NCBI GenBank assembly: GCA_000934385.1
Contig: KN880527.1
Location: 1 to 64,000, forward strand
Direction of reading: 5' to 3'
Source: Cylindrobasidium torrendii FP15055 ss-10
Lineage: Eukaryota; Basidiomycota; Agaricomycetes; Agaricales; Physalacriaceae
Length of the DNA: 64,000 nt
This document shows positions 36,306 through 46,891 of this stretch, in pieces. The position numbers and the translations under genes were made by a program. The number at the start of each line of letters is the position of its first letter. The first letter of the stretch is position 1. The notes beneath the pieces were generated by a model, which ran no database searches, was not told the origin of the DNA, and saw only the letters and a list, made by a program, of their open reading frames with translations.

Positions 36306-37430
36306 TTAAGTGGTGCACTGAACGGTCGCGACGTTGATACCAAGGTTGTTGAGCAGGCGGTTCTGGGGAGAATGGTCAGCGCACAGTCAAGTAAGCAAAC
36401 AATGAACACGAACCTTCTGTGCGCGTGTGAGCTGCGCAATAAGGGCGCAGAGTGTCTGCTTGTTAGCCGCGGACGGGGTGGCAAGCCAAGCGAAGTACGC
36501 ATCACCAAGGCCAGCAAGAATGTTGTTGGCGCGGTTCTGAGTAATAACGTTGTTGCAGTTGACGCCGGTAACAGAAGCGGCAAGGTTGAGCGCCGAGAGT
36601 TGAGAGCGCTGACTGAAGTTGAGGTCCGTCGTGATTTGGCAGTATGCAAGCTGGTTGGAAAAGGTCGTCGGCGAATTGAGAAGGTTTGTGTACGCGGTGG
36701 AGAGCCCGTTGGAGATGGCATCGAGCTTCTGGGCAAGCGTCGGGCAAGTGGGGTTGAGCGTGAGGCCTTGAATGGCAAGGATAGCGTCCTTCTGGGTTTG
36801 AGTTTCCTGGCTGATGAGGGTGCAAAGCGTGTTCGTGTTCAGACGGTTCGGGTTGCGCGTGTAAGCCTGGTACGCTTGGCCCAGACCAGCTTGGATGGTG
36901 TTGAGCTGATCAACGATGGATGGGCACTGGACGTTGATGATGACACCGAGGGCGGCGATGCTCCTGCGCTGAGCCGGGGTGAGCGTAGTGGTAATGGCGC
37001 AAAGAGCTTGAGTGTTCGTGGCGGTCTGACCACCAGTGGCAGAGAAGGTTGCATACGCGTCACCCAGACCAGATTGAATCGCGTTGAGCTGCTGAGTGGT
37101 GGTCAGGCAGGTGACGGAGTCGAAGTTGAAGCCAAGGTTCGCAGCGTTGGTCTAAAAGTGCGTTAACAATGGATGCATGGCGATACGAATGTGGAAACTC
37201 ACCTGCTGTTGTGTAGAGAGCGCAGCCTTGTACCTGCAGATGGCTGCAAGGTTGTTGCTCGACGGGTTGTTGCGGTATTGCCTAATGGCGGCGGTCAAAC
37301 CGAAGGCGATACCCTCGAAGCTAACAGCGCGGTCCTCGAGCGCACGTTCCTCGACTCCATCGAAGTCGGGAGCGGGAGCTGCAATGGCCACGGCAGCGAG
37401 CACAAGGGTGAAGAGAGGAGTGAAGAGCAT
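36306..37430 (-). CDS. Secreted five-repeat, ten-cysteine protein
   Basis: Three exons (37203-37430, 36414-37151, 36306-36362) give 340 residues. Residues 1-18 (MLFTPLFTLVLAAVAIAA) are a signal peptide. No membrane anchor or GPI-type tail follows, so secretion is likely. The mature part consists of five tandem repeats of about 60 residues. Each is built as I-x2-GL-x-x-AY...C...LT-x-AQ...L...C, for example LNAIQSGLGDAY and LNTIQAGLGQAY. There are exactly ten cysteines (65, 91, 127, 152, 186, 212, 247, 275, 311, 338), two per repeat at spacings of 25-28, which suggests one disulfide per helical hairpin. I do not recognise the family. A cell-wall, adhesive or effector-like role is conceivable but unproven. 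Its upstream region (37.4-37.8 kb) contains a duplicated element. Confidence 0.85.
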
Positions 37431-37666
37431 GGCGAAGAGGATTTGATGACTGGGGATGAAAGCTGGGAAGGATGAAGGATGAGGAAGCTGAGAGCTGAAG
37501 AGGCTGAGAGCTGCTGAATTTTTACCTTCGACTGGTGTACGTTTTATACCTTTTCTCGACGAGACAAGAAGCGCGGAGGATAGGAGCATGGGATCCTGAT
37601 CTCATTCAGTGATTCAGAATAGAACATTCAACGAAGGCGCACCATCGCGTATATTTTGGTTCTATG

Positions 37667-37796
37667 GTGAACGGAAGGGGTCAAGTCTAATCGCGCTGGG
37701 GAGAAAATCTCACTCAAGCGCACCTAAAGGCGCTGAAAATTATGCGCGATCAGCGCTCGTGGCGAGCGGAAGGGGTCAAAGTCTAATCGGCCTGGG
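37667..37796. repeat. Imperfect direct repeat of about 34 bp
   Basis: The segment 37667-37700 recurs at 37762-37796 with a few changes. The common core is CGGAAGGGGTCAA followed by GTCTAATCG and CTGGG. The copies lie about 95 bases apart, 240-370 bases upstream of the secreted repeat-protein start. They could be binding sites or a minor local duplication. Confidence 0.6.
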
Positions 37797-37800
37797 ACTT

Positions 37801-38295
37801 ACCCATGCGTTCGTCGAAGACAAGCACCGACGCTCATCGTATTCTGAGCCCACAACTCGCTCACCGGCGTATGTTTGTACTCAGCACTGAACCACTTCAG
37901 TACACTTGTTTAACCGCTATTTATATACACACCGTGGGAAAACGAGAGCTGAAAAGGACTGGATGTGAAGGACACGGAGGGATGGCGTGCATGTAAGTGC
38001 CTGCCTGGTGAGGACCTAAGTTAACAACAGTCCGGTCATGACGAGCCATCGTCATCCCAGCGGCGCCTTTGAGGGACGATATCAGCGAGGAACTGTTGTC
38101 AGCACTGCCGGCTATGTCAAAACAGACACTCGTCATGCACATCCGCGTCAGGCCATTTCACGGAGAGCAAGGGCATTAGAAAAGACAGTATATACGATAT
38201 GCACAATAGAAGCTGACAGGATGACCACACATTACAGTGTTCTGAGGGGTAACAAGAAGTCGAAATCCGTGGGAATATGTAACCACCGAGACAAC
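37801..38295. other. Intergenic
   Basis: No gene is seen between the secreted protein's upstream region and the 3' end of the SUR7/PalI-like gene. Confidence 0.5.
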
Positions 38296-39193
38296 TCAAG
38301 CACGGTTGCGGCGGAACCTCGAAAGGAATCCACCGCCCGTCTTGGTGTCCTTCATGGGGTACGACGGGTACGACGCCGCGCCAGCCATACGCTGCTTCCT
38401 ACGTCCGAAGCACACGGTGCAGCCTGCGAGCAGGAGCATGACAAAAGCGACAAGGGTGAGCCAGAAGCCTGACGAGTAGTGTTAGTCTATAGGTAGAAGC
38501 GCGCTATGCAATAAACGGACCTGGTCCGGGCCTGGTGTGTGCATTGACATTGTTCAACTTTTTGAGCTGGTGCTTGAGGTAGGCGAAGAGGGCGATGTCG
38601 ACGGCGAAGGCAATGAGCGTGAGGGCGGCGGCCAAAAAAGAGATGAGGGAGGAGAAAAGCGTGACCGTGATGTGCGTGGAGAATGACAGAGCAAACGCGA
38701 TGAAAGTGACACCGGTAGCTGAGTACATCGTCAGTTCATTACATATGGAGATGGCTGGGTGATAGGCGCTCACCAACGGGGTGGATAGCGAGTCCGCGCG
38801 TCCATGAAGCACCAATGTCGACCGTCTCAGTCCTGTCCGAGTTTTGGAGGAAGACAGAGTAGGAAGAGTGAGCAGAGGCGCAAGTCCTGTCGCCATGTTC
38901 GTCGTAGCGACAATCCGCCCTACAGGCGATGTTAGGCATGCCAAAAATGCTGCACTTTGTAGCTCACCAACAACCGAACTAAGCACAAAGGTCAGCAATA
39001 AGCGATATCGAGTGGCAAAAACACGCACCCGAATCTGCGTCAAGCCACTTCCTTGAACCTGAACACCCTCATTGAAGCTGGAGCGGGCGATGTCAAGCGC
39101 CGTGAGATACGGCAGCGAGATGGACGTCAAAAAGTTAAGGACGAGGGCAATGAAGAGGAAGGCAATCCCAGGGATGCAGAAGGCGCGCGACAT
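38296..39193 (-). CDS. SUR7/PalI-family four-helix membrane protein
   Basis: Five exons (39029-39193, 38968-38978, 38774-38919, 38521-38718, 38296-38468) give 230 residues. There are four predicted membrane helices: IPGIAFLFIALVLNFLTSIS, TGVTFIAFALSFSTH, LAAALTLIAFAVDIALFAYL and WLTLVAFVMLLLAGCTVCF. The first loop has FGCWADC...C, the position of the family G-[VLI]-W-x-x-C signature, and part of it is encoded by an 11-base exon. The tail is basic (FLSRFRRNRA). SUR7/PalI proteins sit in the plasma membrane; PalI/Rim9 members help sense ambient pH and SUR7 members organise eisosome domains. Which branch this is cannot be decided here. The frame closes exactly with the microexon, which supports the model. 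Confidence 0.8.
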
Positions 39194-39627
39194 ATCGAAT
39201 AGGCTGAGCGTAGGCGGAACGGGTATCGATAGGGATGATGGTCACAGGGAGAACGAGGAATGAGCTCATGTTCGGAAATATCCCACGCGTTTGATCGCTG
39301 ACACGATCGATCAATGACGAGGTGGCGCAGTAGTTGGACCTGACATTGCCCTGAAGACGCTACGTGCACTCAAGGGAAATATGCTTGAACAAGCCGTGAC
39401 TGTCTTCCAATTTACAAGAAATATTGAAGCGCCATTGGTTGTTGTCCAGTTTCCGGAAAAGGGACGTTCACGGTCACGACATATTCTACTCAGGTCTGGA
39501 TTATGTTACCGCTAAGCGCTTTGAGGCTCTGAACTCACTTGTAACAGTATCCGCAAAACACGAAGGTAACAGTGTTAGTTGTGATGTAATAAATTAGTCG
39601 TAATAGATATAACATGTAGTATACAAG
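39194..39627. other. Intergenic
   Basis: No gene is seen. This interval is upstream of the SUR7/PalI-like gene and downstream of the DUF6533 gene. Confidence 0.55.
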
Positions 39628-41103
39628 TCAAATAAAGGCTATAAAGTCCTTGCCTGCCAAAATCCGTGAGCGCTGGAGTATCTCCATGCGCGATTGGTTC
39701 AAGGTGAACCTCGACACCGTCACCGTCGTTGCGCACCATATGAAACTGAGGATGTCTGTGGTCAGCAGAAGCGAGCTAAGAGGGGAGGAATGCCTTACAA
39801 AACGGCGAGGAATATCAGAGATACCTATGCAGCGTAAGTCATTTGAAGCGAACGCAAGCGGCATCACCTACAGGTGCGAATATTGCGAGCAGGAGATTGC
39901 ATAAACGAAGACCTGAAGGATAGTTACACAGTGTCCTTCCTGTCCAAAACATACAATACACACCGAATAATATCTGAGGGCAGGTACATAAGACAAGCTT
40001 TTCTTTGCCAGCGAAGCAGCAAGGTCACGCACCAAAAAGTATGCGAACCCGTCGCGATACAGAATCCACGTAACCGCCGTGTGCTTCCCTCTTGGCCTCT
40101 CTAGCGCATTGTACACGAGCATCACCAGTGCAGCGATTTCGAAAGCCAGCTGGAAATAGAGCCATTCAGCGTCCTGCCATCGTCAACTAGAACAGACGCA
40201 CCCCAGGTCCCCATAATAATGGGATTTGCCCTCGACGGGAAACAGCACACAGTCCTAGGCTCTTGTCAAAGTACAGCGCGGCGTTCATATTTGATATCGT
40301 CACGCCAGTGCAGACGAGACTGGTGATGAACGTTGCAGCGAGCAAGGCCAGGGAGCCCCAGACGATGAGGGTTTTGTGGTGCCAGAGGTTCCAGAGATGT
40401 CGGAGGACCAACACTGAAAGCAAGTGTGATTATACTGATGGGGGAAGGCGGGGGTGACGCACGGTTGCCAATGAAGATGGTGATTTGTCCGATGACGAGC
40501 TGGACGGAACCATGAGCAAACGCGGGCGGATAGTAGTTGTGCAGGGAGTGTATTTACCGAGATGTCGAACAGCGTTTGGCAACTGAGGGAATGTTGAGCA
40601 AAGTAGACAAAATGGCAATTTATTAGTTCACTTACAACTGAAGATAGTTAGGATGCTGTCGAGACGAAACCATGCACGCGCACCTTGTCCGTGAGATCGC
40701 CATTCCCCATTCCTGCAATCTCTACAATACTATGAGTTACCTCCGGAGAGTGCAGCGATGCGAGACTCACGATATGTATGCATGATGACCGACGCCGGTA
40801 CTGCGTATCGCAGCCACAGAAATCCAACCTTCGTCGCACTCCATCGCGCCTTCCACACATACTCAACCTCATCAGCCAGAAGTAAAACATGGTCATAAAG
40901 AAGAACCTGATCAGCATATCAAGTCAGTTTCTGTAGCCCAGTGGGAGGGATGCAGCCAACGTACGACGAGTCCAGCGGCTGGTCAAGTCGCCTCGTATGT
41001 GAGCACTCATTAGCTACGACCAATAGTATGTAGCAGACGCACCGCTCAGATACCGCGTCGCCCGAATGTGCATAAACAAGTCTACAGCGCTCTCAGACGA
41101 CAT
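39628..41103 (-). CDS. DUF6533-type multi-pass membrane protein
   Basis: The model has 13 exons: 41043-41103, 40965-40978, 40771-40906, 40684-40721, 40636-40637, 40558-40582, 40463-40499, 40202-40413, 40033-40149, 39964-39973, 39912-39872, 39824-39799 and 39745-39628. They total 837 coding bases, 278 residues. The N-terminus GLVVLLYDHVLLLADEVEYVW is the DUF6533 signature. Further hydrophobic helices follow: LVIGQITIFIGNLLVLR, TLIVWGSLALLAATFITSLV, LWGPGLAFEIAALVMLVY, LRLCNLLLAIFAPVSLIFL and FFIWCATTVTVSR. DUF6533 proteins are abundant in mushrooms, look receptor-like, and have no proven function. Three exons are tiny (2, 10 and 14 bases). The 2-base exon is needed to keep frame and should be confirmed. 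Confidence 0.75.
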
Positions 41104-43159
41104 GACGGGGGAGAAGAAAGAGGCGAAGGAGAGCAACAATCCAGGTCCCGCCCATCTCCATCCTCCCACATTTCACTTATAATGCTTCCCTGATGCTTCC
41201 TCAGCGCGGCTATCCCCGTGCGATATCCCCGCGATGTCCATGCAGAATTCCTTTTGCCTCTTTTCGAGTCGTCGCCTGGCGACCAAAGCGCACGGATTCG
41301 ATTGAGAATTTCGAAAGTGCGGGGATAGAAAGCCTATTTGTGGCGGGGCGGCCGAGCTCGTTCCTCAAGAGAGCTTGGGGAAGAGCAAAAATTGTAAAAG
41401 GAACGTCCGGGACATGCGTTTGTGCATATGTTTCGAACAATGTTGCTCGTAATCCTATCTGATGGACGCAAGGTAGCATCCTGAGTTTCGACCTATCGAG
41501 GACATACATGAAGCTGAGATTCGGAAAGAGCGAAGTAGAGGTCGTACTAAGTGGCCGAGGCCGCTCAATATCGGAAGTGCACTGAAAGCGGTGGCAAAAG
41601 ATGGTGGAAGTTGGAACGGAGCTGTGTCTTAAGGCAGCTGGCACAGGTCAGGCAGTCGCAAGAGTAAATGTTGAGCCACGGAACCGTATCCAAGAACATG
41701 TTGCTGTCCAAGAACTCTTTGGAAAGCCTCAGTGGACCAAGGTCGCCGGTCGGGAAGGATATGCCTCAGATAATGGACGGTGTTCGTGCTAAACGACGCG
41801 CATGATGGGATATTATCGAGGCTCCAGTGAACGCGGCTTGTTGTACTTGTCCTGGTGAATGTTGAGAATATCCTCAGCATATGATGCTGGACCAGGCTCT
41901 ACCAAGCTGAACAACACGACAATGTATGCCTTGGGCGTCGGCACCATACATCCTCCGGCAAATGCCGGGAAGGATTTGATGATCGCAGGCGAAATGCGCA
42001 ACTTGGCTTTAGACCACGATAGTTGAATATTGCTGGCTTCGTAAGCCTGAGAAATCCCGGTGAGTACTGAAGAATATAATGTATATCTCGCCTCTTTCAA
42101 TATCCTACGCCGTCAACGTCAGGGCGGTCAGACCCCTTGCAAACGAGCTTTTCGGTGAGTTTTATTGCACGAACTAGGCTGCTCATCGTTTATAGACAAG
42201 GACTTTTCTCAAGAAATAAAATTTTGGAACAGACTCGATGTCTTTCGCGCTGTAGAACGCGTCTAATTTCAGTCAACGCCTGTAGTCTTCCCCCGAGAAA
42301 ATCCAACGAGTCCGAATATGCCCCTACAGCATCAAGTTCGCGTGCAGTCGCTTTGTCACGGACAATCAGATCAGATCATCCGTACTTGGTTAAAAGTCGT
42401 GAGTGGTATAATCCCGGCAAAAACTCATTGGCACTTGCCACTGTCGCGCATTAGGAGTGCCCTCTTCGTCATCTTATGCTCCCCGGGTGTCCACTATCCT
42501 GTGCATCATATGCATCATCCTCATAATTTCGAACTGCCCTTTCAGATGCGAGGTGTCGGTGACAGGAGTTCTAGCATGCCACCCCAAGGTTTGTGACGCG
42601 ATATTCAACCATCTCATGCGGTCGTTACTCGTATACGCCTTGCTCTACATCCATCTGAGCAATTGCTCAATGCGCGCCTGGTCGTACTCTTTCATTTCAT
42701 CTTGTACTCCTCCGATGTGCCTCTCAGCTTTGCTCATGCCATGGGCAACAAGCTACACCGTGGTCAGTTGCCGCGCATTACAGTTTGCCAGTTTCCAAGC
42801 TGAACTCCGCAACAGGAACTGGAATGCCTCAGCCCACTTTACTGCTGTTAATCCATTGATACCATTCCTGGAAAGAGCAATGCAGTGTGCACCAAATCCT
42901 GGCGCCAAAAAAGGGCCGAATGACGAAACGGATGACCATATTTCCTTCCGGGGATATAAACAATGCAAACGGCCAGTCACGAGCGTATATCATGTCAGAC
43001 GACAGTGACGCGCGACCGCAGTTCTTGGTTGGGAGCAAGACCGTAGCGTCAGTTGCACCTCATCCTCTGAATCATGATGTCACGACGACGAACAGCTAAG
43101 TATAAAGCGCACCAGTCCGTCGAACAAAACCTCCATAAACAACCCAATCACTCACAACA
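41104..43159. other. Gene-poor interval
   Basis: No gene can be supported. On the minus strand 41820-42100 is open (SYAEDILNIHQDKYNKPRSL near the end) and 42750-43040 is open (WCTLHCSFQEWYQWIN). Neither shows a recognised family or joins to flanking exons. They may be remnants. The last 150 bases are the promoter of the CsbD-like gene. Confidence 0.45.
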
Positions 43160-44049
43160 ATGTCGCACTTCACCGATTCCAACAACCTTCCCTCGGCTGG
43201 CGGTAACCGCCCCGAGCATCACATCCACGACTCGAGCGACCCCATTCCTGGAAACCGAGGCGTCAACGCCGTCGACTACAGTGCGGGAGCCATCGATGCC
43301 AACGCTCCCAGCCAAACCTGGGGCGACTCCCCTGCTGGCGGTCGCGGCCCCGGTGGCGACTTCCCGTCCGGTACTCAAACCAACACCGACTTTGGCTCGC
43401 ACGGCCACACCGGCGCGGCTGGACACACAGGACTCGGCAGCAGCGGTCTTGCTGGTGTCGGTTCAGGCGGTGTTTCTCACACTGGCCATGGCCACCACTC
43501 TGGCGAGCACGAGCACGGCGGTCGTAATGACTTCTCTTCCACTGGCGCACACAACTCTGGCCATGTCGCGCCTGGCGTTCCCCCCACCCACGGCATCACA
43601 GGACTTGGTGACGCTGGCACAGGCCCGACTGGCGGCCACTCTTCATTTGGTGAACATGGCAGCCACTCGACTGGTCAACATGATACCTTTGGCGGCGACC
43701 ACAACTCTAGCCACGGCCGTAGGGACGACCACAACCAGTCCAATGTTCCGGGCGGCCACAACGCATTCCATGAGGAACGTCCTTTGGACGTGAAGCCCTC
43801 CCACGCTGGTGGTGTCGCTGTCGGTGGACGCAGTGATGTACCAGAGGGCAAGGCGACCGCACTGGACAAGCTTGCTGGGAAGACCGAAAAGGTATGTGCC
43901 CACATCTTCGACCATGTTCTTCATTCTAATGTGTGCATCAGGTCATTGGAAAACTCACTGGCAATGCCGAGAAGCATGAGCGTGGAGAACTCAGAGAGGC
44001 TGGTGGCAAGGCCGCTGTGACTGGCGAGGCTCGCGCTCCCCACGACTAA
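43160..44049 (+). CDS. Gly/His-rich hydrophilin with CsbD-like tail
   Basis: Two exons (43160-43891, 43942-44049) give 279 residues. The main part is extremely hydrophilic and rich in Gly, His, Ser, Asp and Asn, with many GHxxxG and HxGxH units and almost no hydrophobic core. It should be disordered in solution, like LEA-type hydrophilins. The C-terminus (KATALDKLAGKTEKVIGKLT, then a Glu/Lys-rich helix) resembles CsbD-like stress proteins. The intron 43892-43941 (GTATGT...CAG) splits this tail. Related fungal proteins accumulate under desiccation, heat or stationary phase; that role is inferred here. The many histidines could also bind metal ions. Confidence 0.8.
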
Positions 44050-44286
44050 ACGATTTATCATTTCACTGTATGAATTTCCAAATCGGACTTCTTGTATTAG
44101 TACTGCTGTATCATTACAACCAATATCTACTGTTCTAAACCGTCCATCGGCTTGTAACAGCGCACCAAAATGCTATCACCAATGACTTTAAACTCTAGTC
44201 AACGTCCAGAATGTTGTCGAAGGGGATCGAACTCTCTATCGTCCAACATCTGCGACGGGTTCGATCCTTCTCTTCCAAGTACTACC

Positions 44287-44654
44287 ATGAGCACTTCTTC
44301 GACAGAAAAGCCACACCAGACACTCTCCCTTCCAGCACCCACAGCGGAAACCGCCTCGAACGTGAAGATCGATGGACAAAGTGTGAAGATTGACGCGCTG
44401 GGACCGCTGGTAGTCAACAGTGATGGAGTACGCTTAGCTTGTGACAATGCGAGGCGATGCTTAAAGAGACCTTAGACGTTATCCCGTATTGCGAACTGGC
44501 AGGAGATGACAGAAGCTGAGCGGAATAACACCATACGCGTGCTGGCGAAGAGAAACAAGTGCGTACGCTTGCTACTGGTATTGGATATTGGACGCTCATA
44601 TATTGGAATAGGTTGCGTATTGAGGAGCAGGAGAAGAAATTGGAAGGTGTTTGA
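44287..44654 (+). CDS. Small conserved fungal protein, 88 residues
   Basis: Three exons (44287-44427, 44476-44558, 44612-44654) with GTACGC and GTGCGT donors give 88 residues. The N-terminus is Ser/Thr/Pro-rich. The conserved part reads KIDALGPLVVNSDG, then TLSRIANWQEMTEAERNNTI, then RVLAKRNKLRIEEQEKK. I recall this L-G-P-[LM]-V-V-N...D-G-T-x-S-R...W-x-x-M-T-E-x-E-[RK]...R-[VI]-L-x-K-R-N pattern in small uncharacterised proteins across ascomycetes and basidiomycetes. Its function is unknown to me. The basic helical end could bind nucleic acid or a partner protein. The 3' end of this gene and its flank seem to have been copied to 45.94 kb in a tandem duplication. Confidence 0.8.
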
Positions 44655-44779
44655 CAGTCTGTCTGCTACAGCTCCTACTAGGAATGACAATAGGGAATCG
44701 AAAGCCATTATTGTTCGATCAGCGTGCAGAAGTATCTCCCGGTTGTTCGAAGCTTGCAAAGTTTCCCTTTAACCACAAA

Positions 44780-45150
44780 TACCGCCGTTTGAGATCCTAC
44801 ATTTACGACATGGTGCATCTATTCGCTTATTCTCGGATTGAAACCTTAATCCTCTCACCGCCGATGTACTTACCGTAGCGATGCTTTAGCGAGTGCTTTT
44901 ACATGGCCCGGCAAAGACATCGTATACCATCAACTAGGGCGCTCTCTACTGCATGACATTGGTAAGTTGGTAACCCTTCCCTTCTTGTGTAACTCGTGCG
45001 CCTTGTTTCTACGATGCATCTATCATGACAAAAACCGCATTTTCCATGCAAAATATAGAGTGCACACGCGAATAAGCAACTGCAATGGACTACTGCTCAT
45101 ATCTTTGGCGCGTTTCTGCAAACCGCCGGAACGCCCTCCTGCTTGCAATC
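44780..45150 (+). pseudogene. Dead tandem copy of the 46133 gene
   Basis: The region aligns by eye with the first part of the intact gene at 46133-46891. It has the same upstream words (ACCACAAATACCG / ACCACCAAGTACCG), an ATG at about 44811, GTATACCATCAACT against GTATACCACCAACT, and the protein trace NRIFHAKYRVHTRISNCNG against DRIYRAEHGVHIRVPNCNG. Stops, frameshifts and a missing 3' half show it is not functional. Its end overlaps the 3' end of the minus-strand gene at 45097-45672. Confidence 0.7.
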
Positions 45151-45672
45151 CAACTCGTAAGTGTCTTGCTTGATTGAATCCTTGACGGACTCTGAGTTGT
45201 CTCTCGCCGCGTCCCCAATCGTCTTTTCGAAGGCGTCCCACCTATTTGAACCGTCGTACACATGATTGGGCTCGAACTCTTCGAAGGCCGCCTCGACCGC
45301 AGGTTGTTGATACTGCTCGCTTTTCAAAGGCCAAACGTATTCTTCCCAGAGACTCAGAGACGGCTCGTTTTCTAATTCCTGTAATACTAGACGCAATGAT
45401 TAAAGTACGTCTCGAATAGATGAACACGACTCACACTGAATGTAAGCCTGTAAGTGATCTGCTAGGGTAAGCGTCTTCCCCCAGGAAGATTCAAAAAGAC
45501 TTCGGCCTTGTGTGATAGGTATGGGAGGTTGTGAATCGAGTTGTTTCTCAGTGAGCTGGTTGTCCTTGGAATCGATCTTTCCAAGTGCTCCTGACGAAGG
45601 CCCCTTCTTCGAGCTCTCTTCAACGGTCCCGACTTGGAGAAAGAGGCTGAACTGTGTCGGGCAGGTCTGCAT
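45097..45672 (-). CDS. Hypothetical acidic protein, 175 residues
   Basis: Two exons (45435-45672 and 45097-45386) join at a GTGAGT donor with a TAG acceptor to 175 residues. I do not recognise a family. The product is acidic and polar, with SLFESSWGKTLTLADHLQAY just before the splice site. LLQELENEPSLSLWEEYVWP and VEAAFEEFEPNHVYDG follow, with a final charged stretch with two cysteines. No signal peptide or membrane helix is visible. The last 50 or so bases run antisense through a dead copy of the 46133 family, so the present C-terminus may have been created by that overlap. A second acceptor nine bases downstream (TTACAG) breaks the frame and was rejected. Confidence 0.55.
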
Positions 45673-46132
45673 ATTGCGGAACAGTTAACTGACGACGCGG
45701 GATTTAGAGGAGGGTAGAAAGGCGGAATGACACAACGGTCTATTTCTTGCTACATTTATGGCCCGCCGGACCCGATATGACCGTTTTACAGGTGACAAAA
45801 ACCTGAGTGATGCTATGTCAACTACAGGCCTCACAGACAAGGTCAAGTCAAGGATGCATTATTGTTCAAGCCCGTCGCTATGTGCGATATTGTTGATCTG
45901 TTAAACCAGTCATAAACTAACCAGGTTTAGCATACAAGTGATCTCAGACGTTATCCCGTAGACTACTTCAACTTATCACTTGCTAGCTGCTACCAAGATT
46001 GGTTTCGAATCGAAAGCCATTCGATCAGTAGCCACGTGCGAAGTCAATTCCTCCCTGTCATTTAAAGCTTACTGAGTTTAAGGTTGCACTTTCACCACCA
46101 AGTACCGTCATATAGGAGACCTCGCCTACACC

Positions 46133-46891
46133 ATGGTGTATCCGTCAGGTAGCTCTCGAACTGAAAACGCAAGGGTCAGTATCCTGACGCCGCCACTGCT
46201 ACCATCCAACGACGACCCTACTGCTGCAACTACTTTCACACGCCCGCATATGCCGTTCGACGAAGCCCTCGTATACCACCAACTCTGGCGCTTCCTCCTG
46301 CGTGGACACCCTCCTCTCCCCGTCGAGCTCGTGCGCCTCATTTTCCGCGCCGCCTCCATCATGGTCCCGGTCAAAGACCGCATTTACCGCGCAGAGCATG
46401 GGGTGCACATACGCGTCCCTAACTGCAATGGACAAGTACGCATCTCTCGAGTATGGTTCTGTACTCCTCCACTGCTCTACCGCCGCCGTCCAGCTGCGAT
46501 CCAACTAGTAACCGTCTCGCGCGACGGCTGGTCCAAGGCGCACACGAATATCTGCCACAGCTGGTTTGAGTGGGGAATATTTCCTGCTTCTCCTTTTACA
46601 GAGTATATGAAGGATGGCGGAGCCATTACAGGCGACGAGGACTCTTGGCCGAAAGATGCCAGCGGGAAATCGCGGTGGCGCAGGTCGCACGGCAATGCTG
46701 TGGCTGTGGGCAAGTTTCAACAGCACAATGGGCCAAGAGTGGAGATGCACGATGAGATGTGGGATGATGTGAAGGAGGGTTCGGTGATTGCCGTACGGGC
46801 TTGTGCGCAGCAGGCATTATGGGAGAACGCCGCGAAATACGGCGAAGTTGTGGTATGGCAATGGTTCGAGCCGGTTGTGTCAGTGGCTTGA
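46133..46891 (+). CDS. Uncharacterised SWFEWG-motif protein, paralogue 1
   Basis: The single exon encodes 252 residues. It begins with a variable 40-residue leader. ALVYHQLWRFLLRGHPPLP and VELVRLIFRAASIMVP follow, similar in look to an F-box-like LPxELVRxIF motif. After that come ISRVWFCTPPLL, AIQLVTVSRDGWS, NICHSWFEWGIFPASP, a Trp-rich middle, QQHNGP and GSVIAVRACAQQALWENAA, ending in VWQWFEP. The same order is kept in 57390-58145. I recall a wider fungal group with the pattern TPPL...I...DQGW...SW-[FT]-WFE...G-[DS]-V-I-A...A...W-E-N, uncharacterised and often in expanded sets. Trp-rich beta structure is likely. The function is unknown. The gene sits between a decayed tandem copy (44.8 kb) and an inverted duplication (47-48 kb), in a locally unstable stretch. 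Confidence 0.75.
   Translation: MVYPSGSSRTENARVSILTPPLLPSNDDPTAATTFTRPHMPFDEALVYHQLWRFLLRGHPPLPVELVRLIFRAASIMVPVKDRIYRAEHGVHIRVPNCNGQVRISRVWFCTPPLLYRRRPAAIQLVTVSRDGWSKAHTNICHSWFEWGIFPASPFTEYMKDGGAITGDEDSWPKDASGKSRWRRSHGNAVAVGKFQQHNGPRVEMHDEMWDDVKEGSVIAVRACAQQALWENAAKYGEVVVWQWFEPVVSVA

Noticed and set aside
36297..37166. 289-residue plus-strand frame opposite the secreted repeat gene
   Set aside because: Antisense shadow; the minus strand has a signal peptide, regular repeats and clean splice sites.
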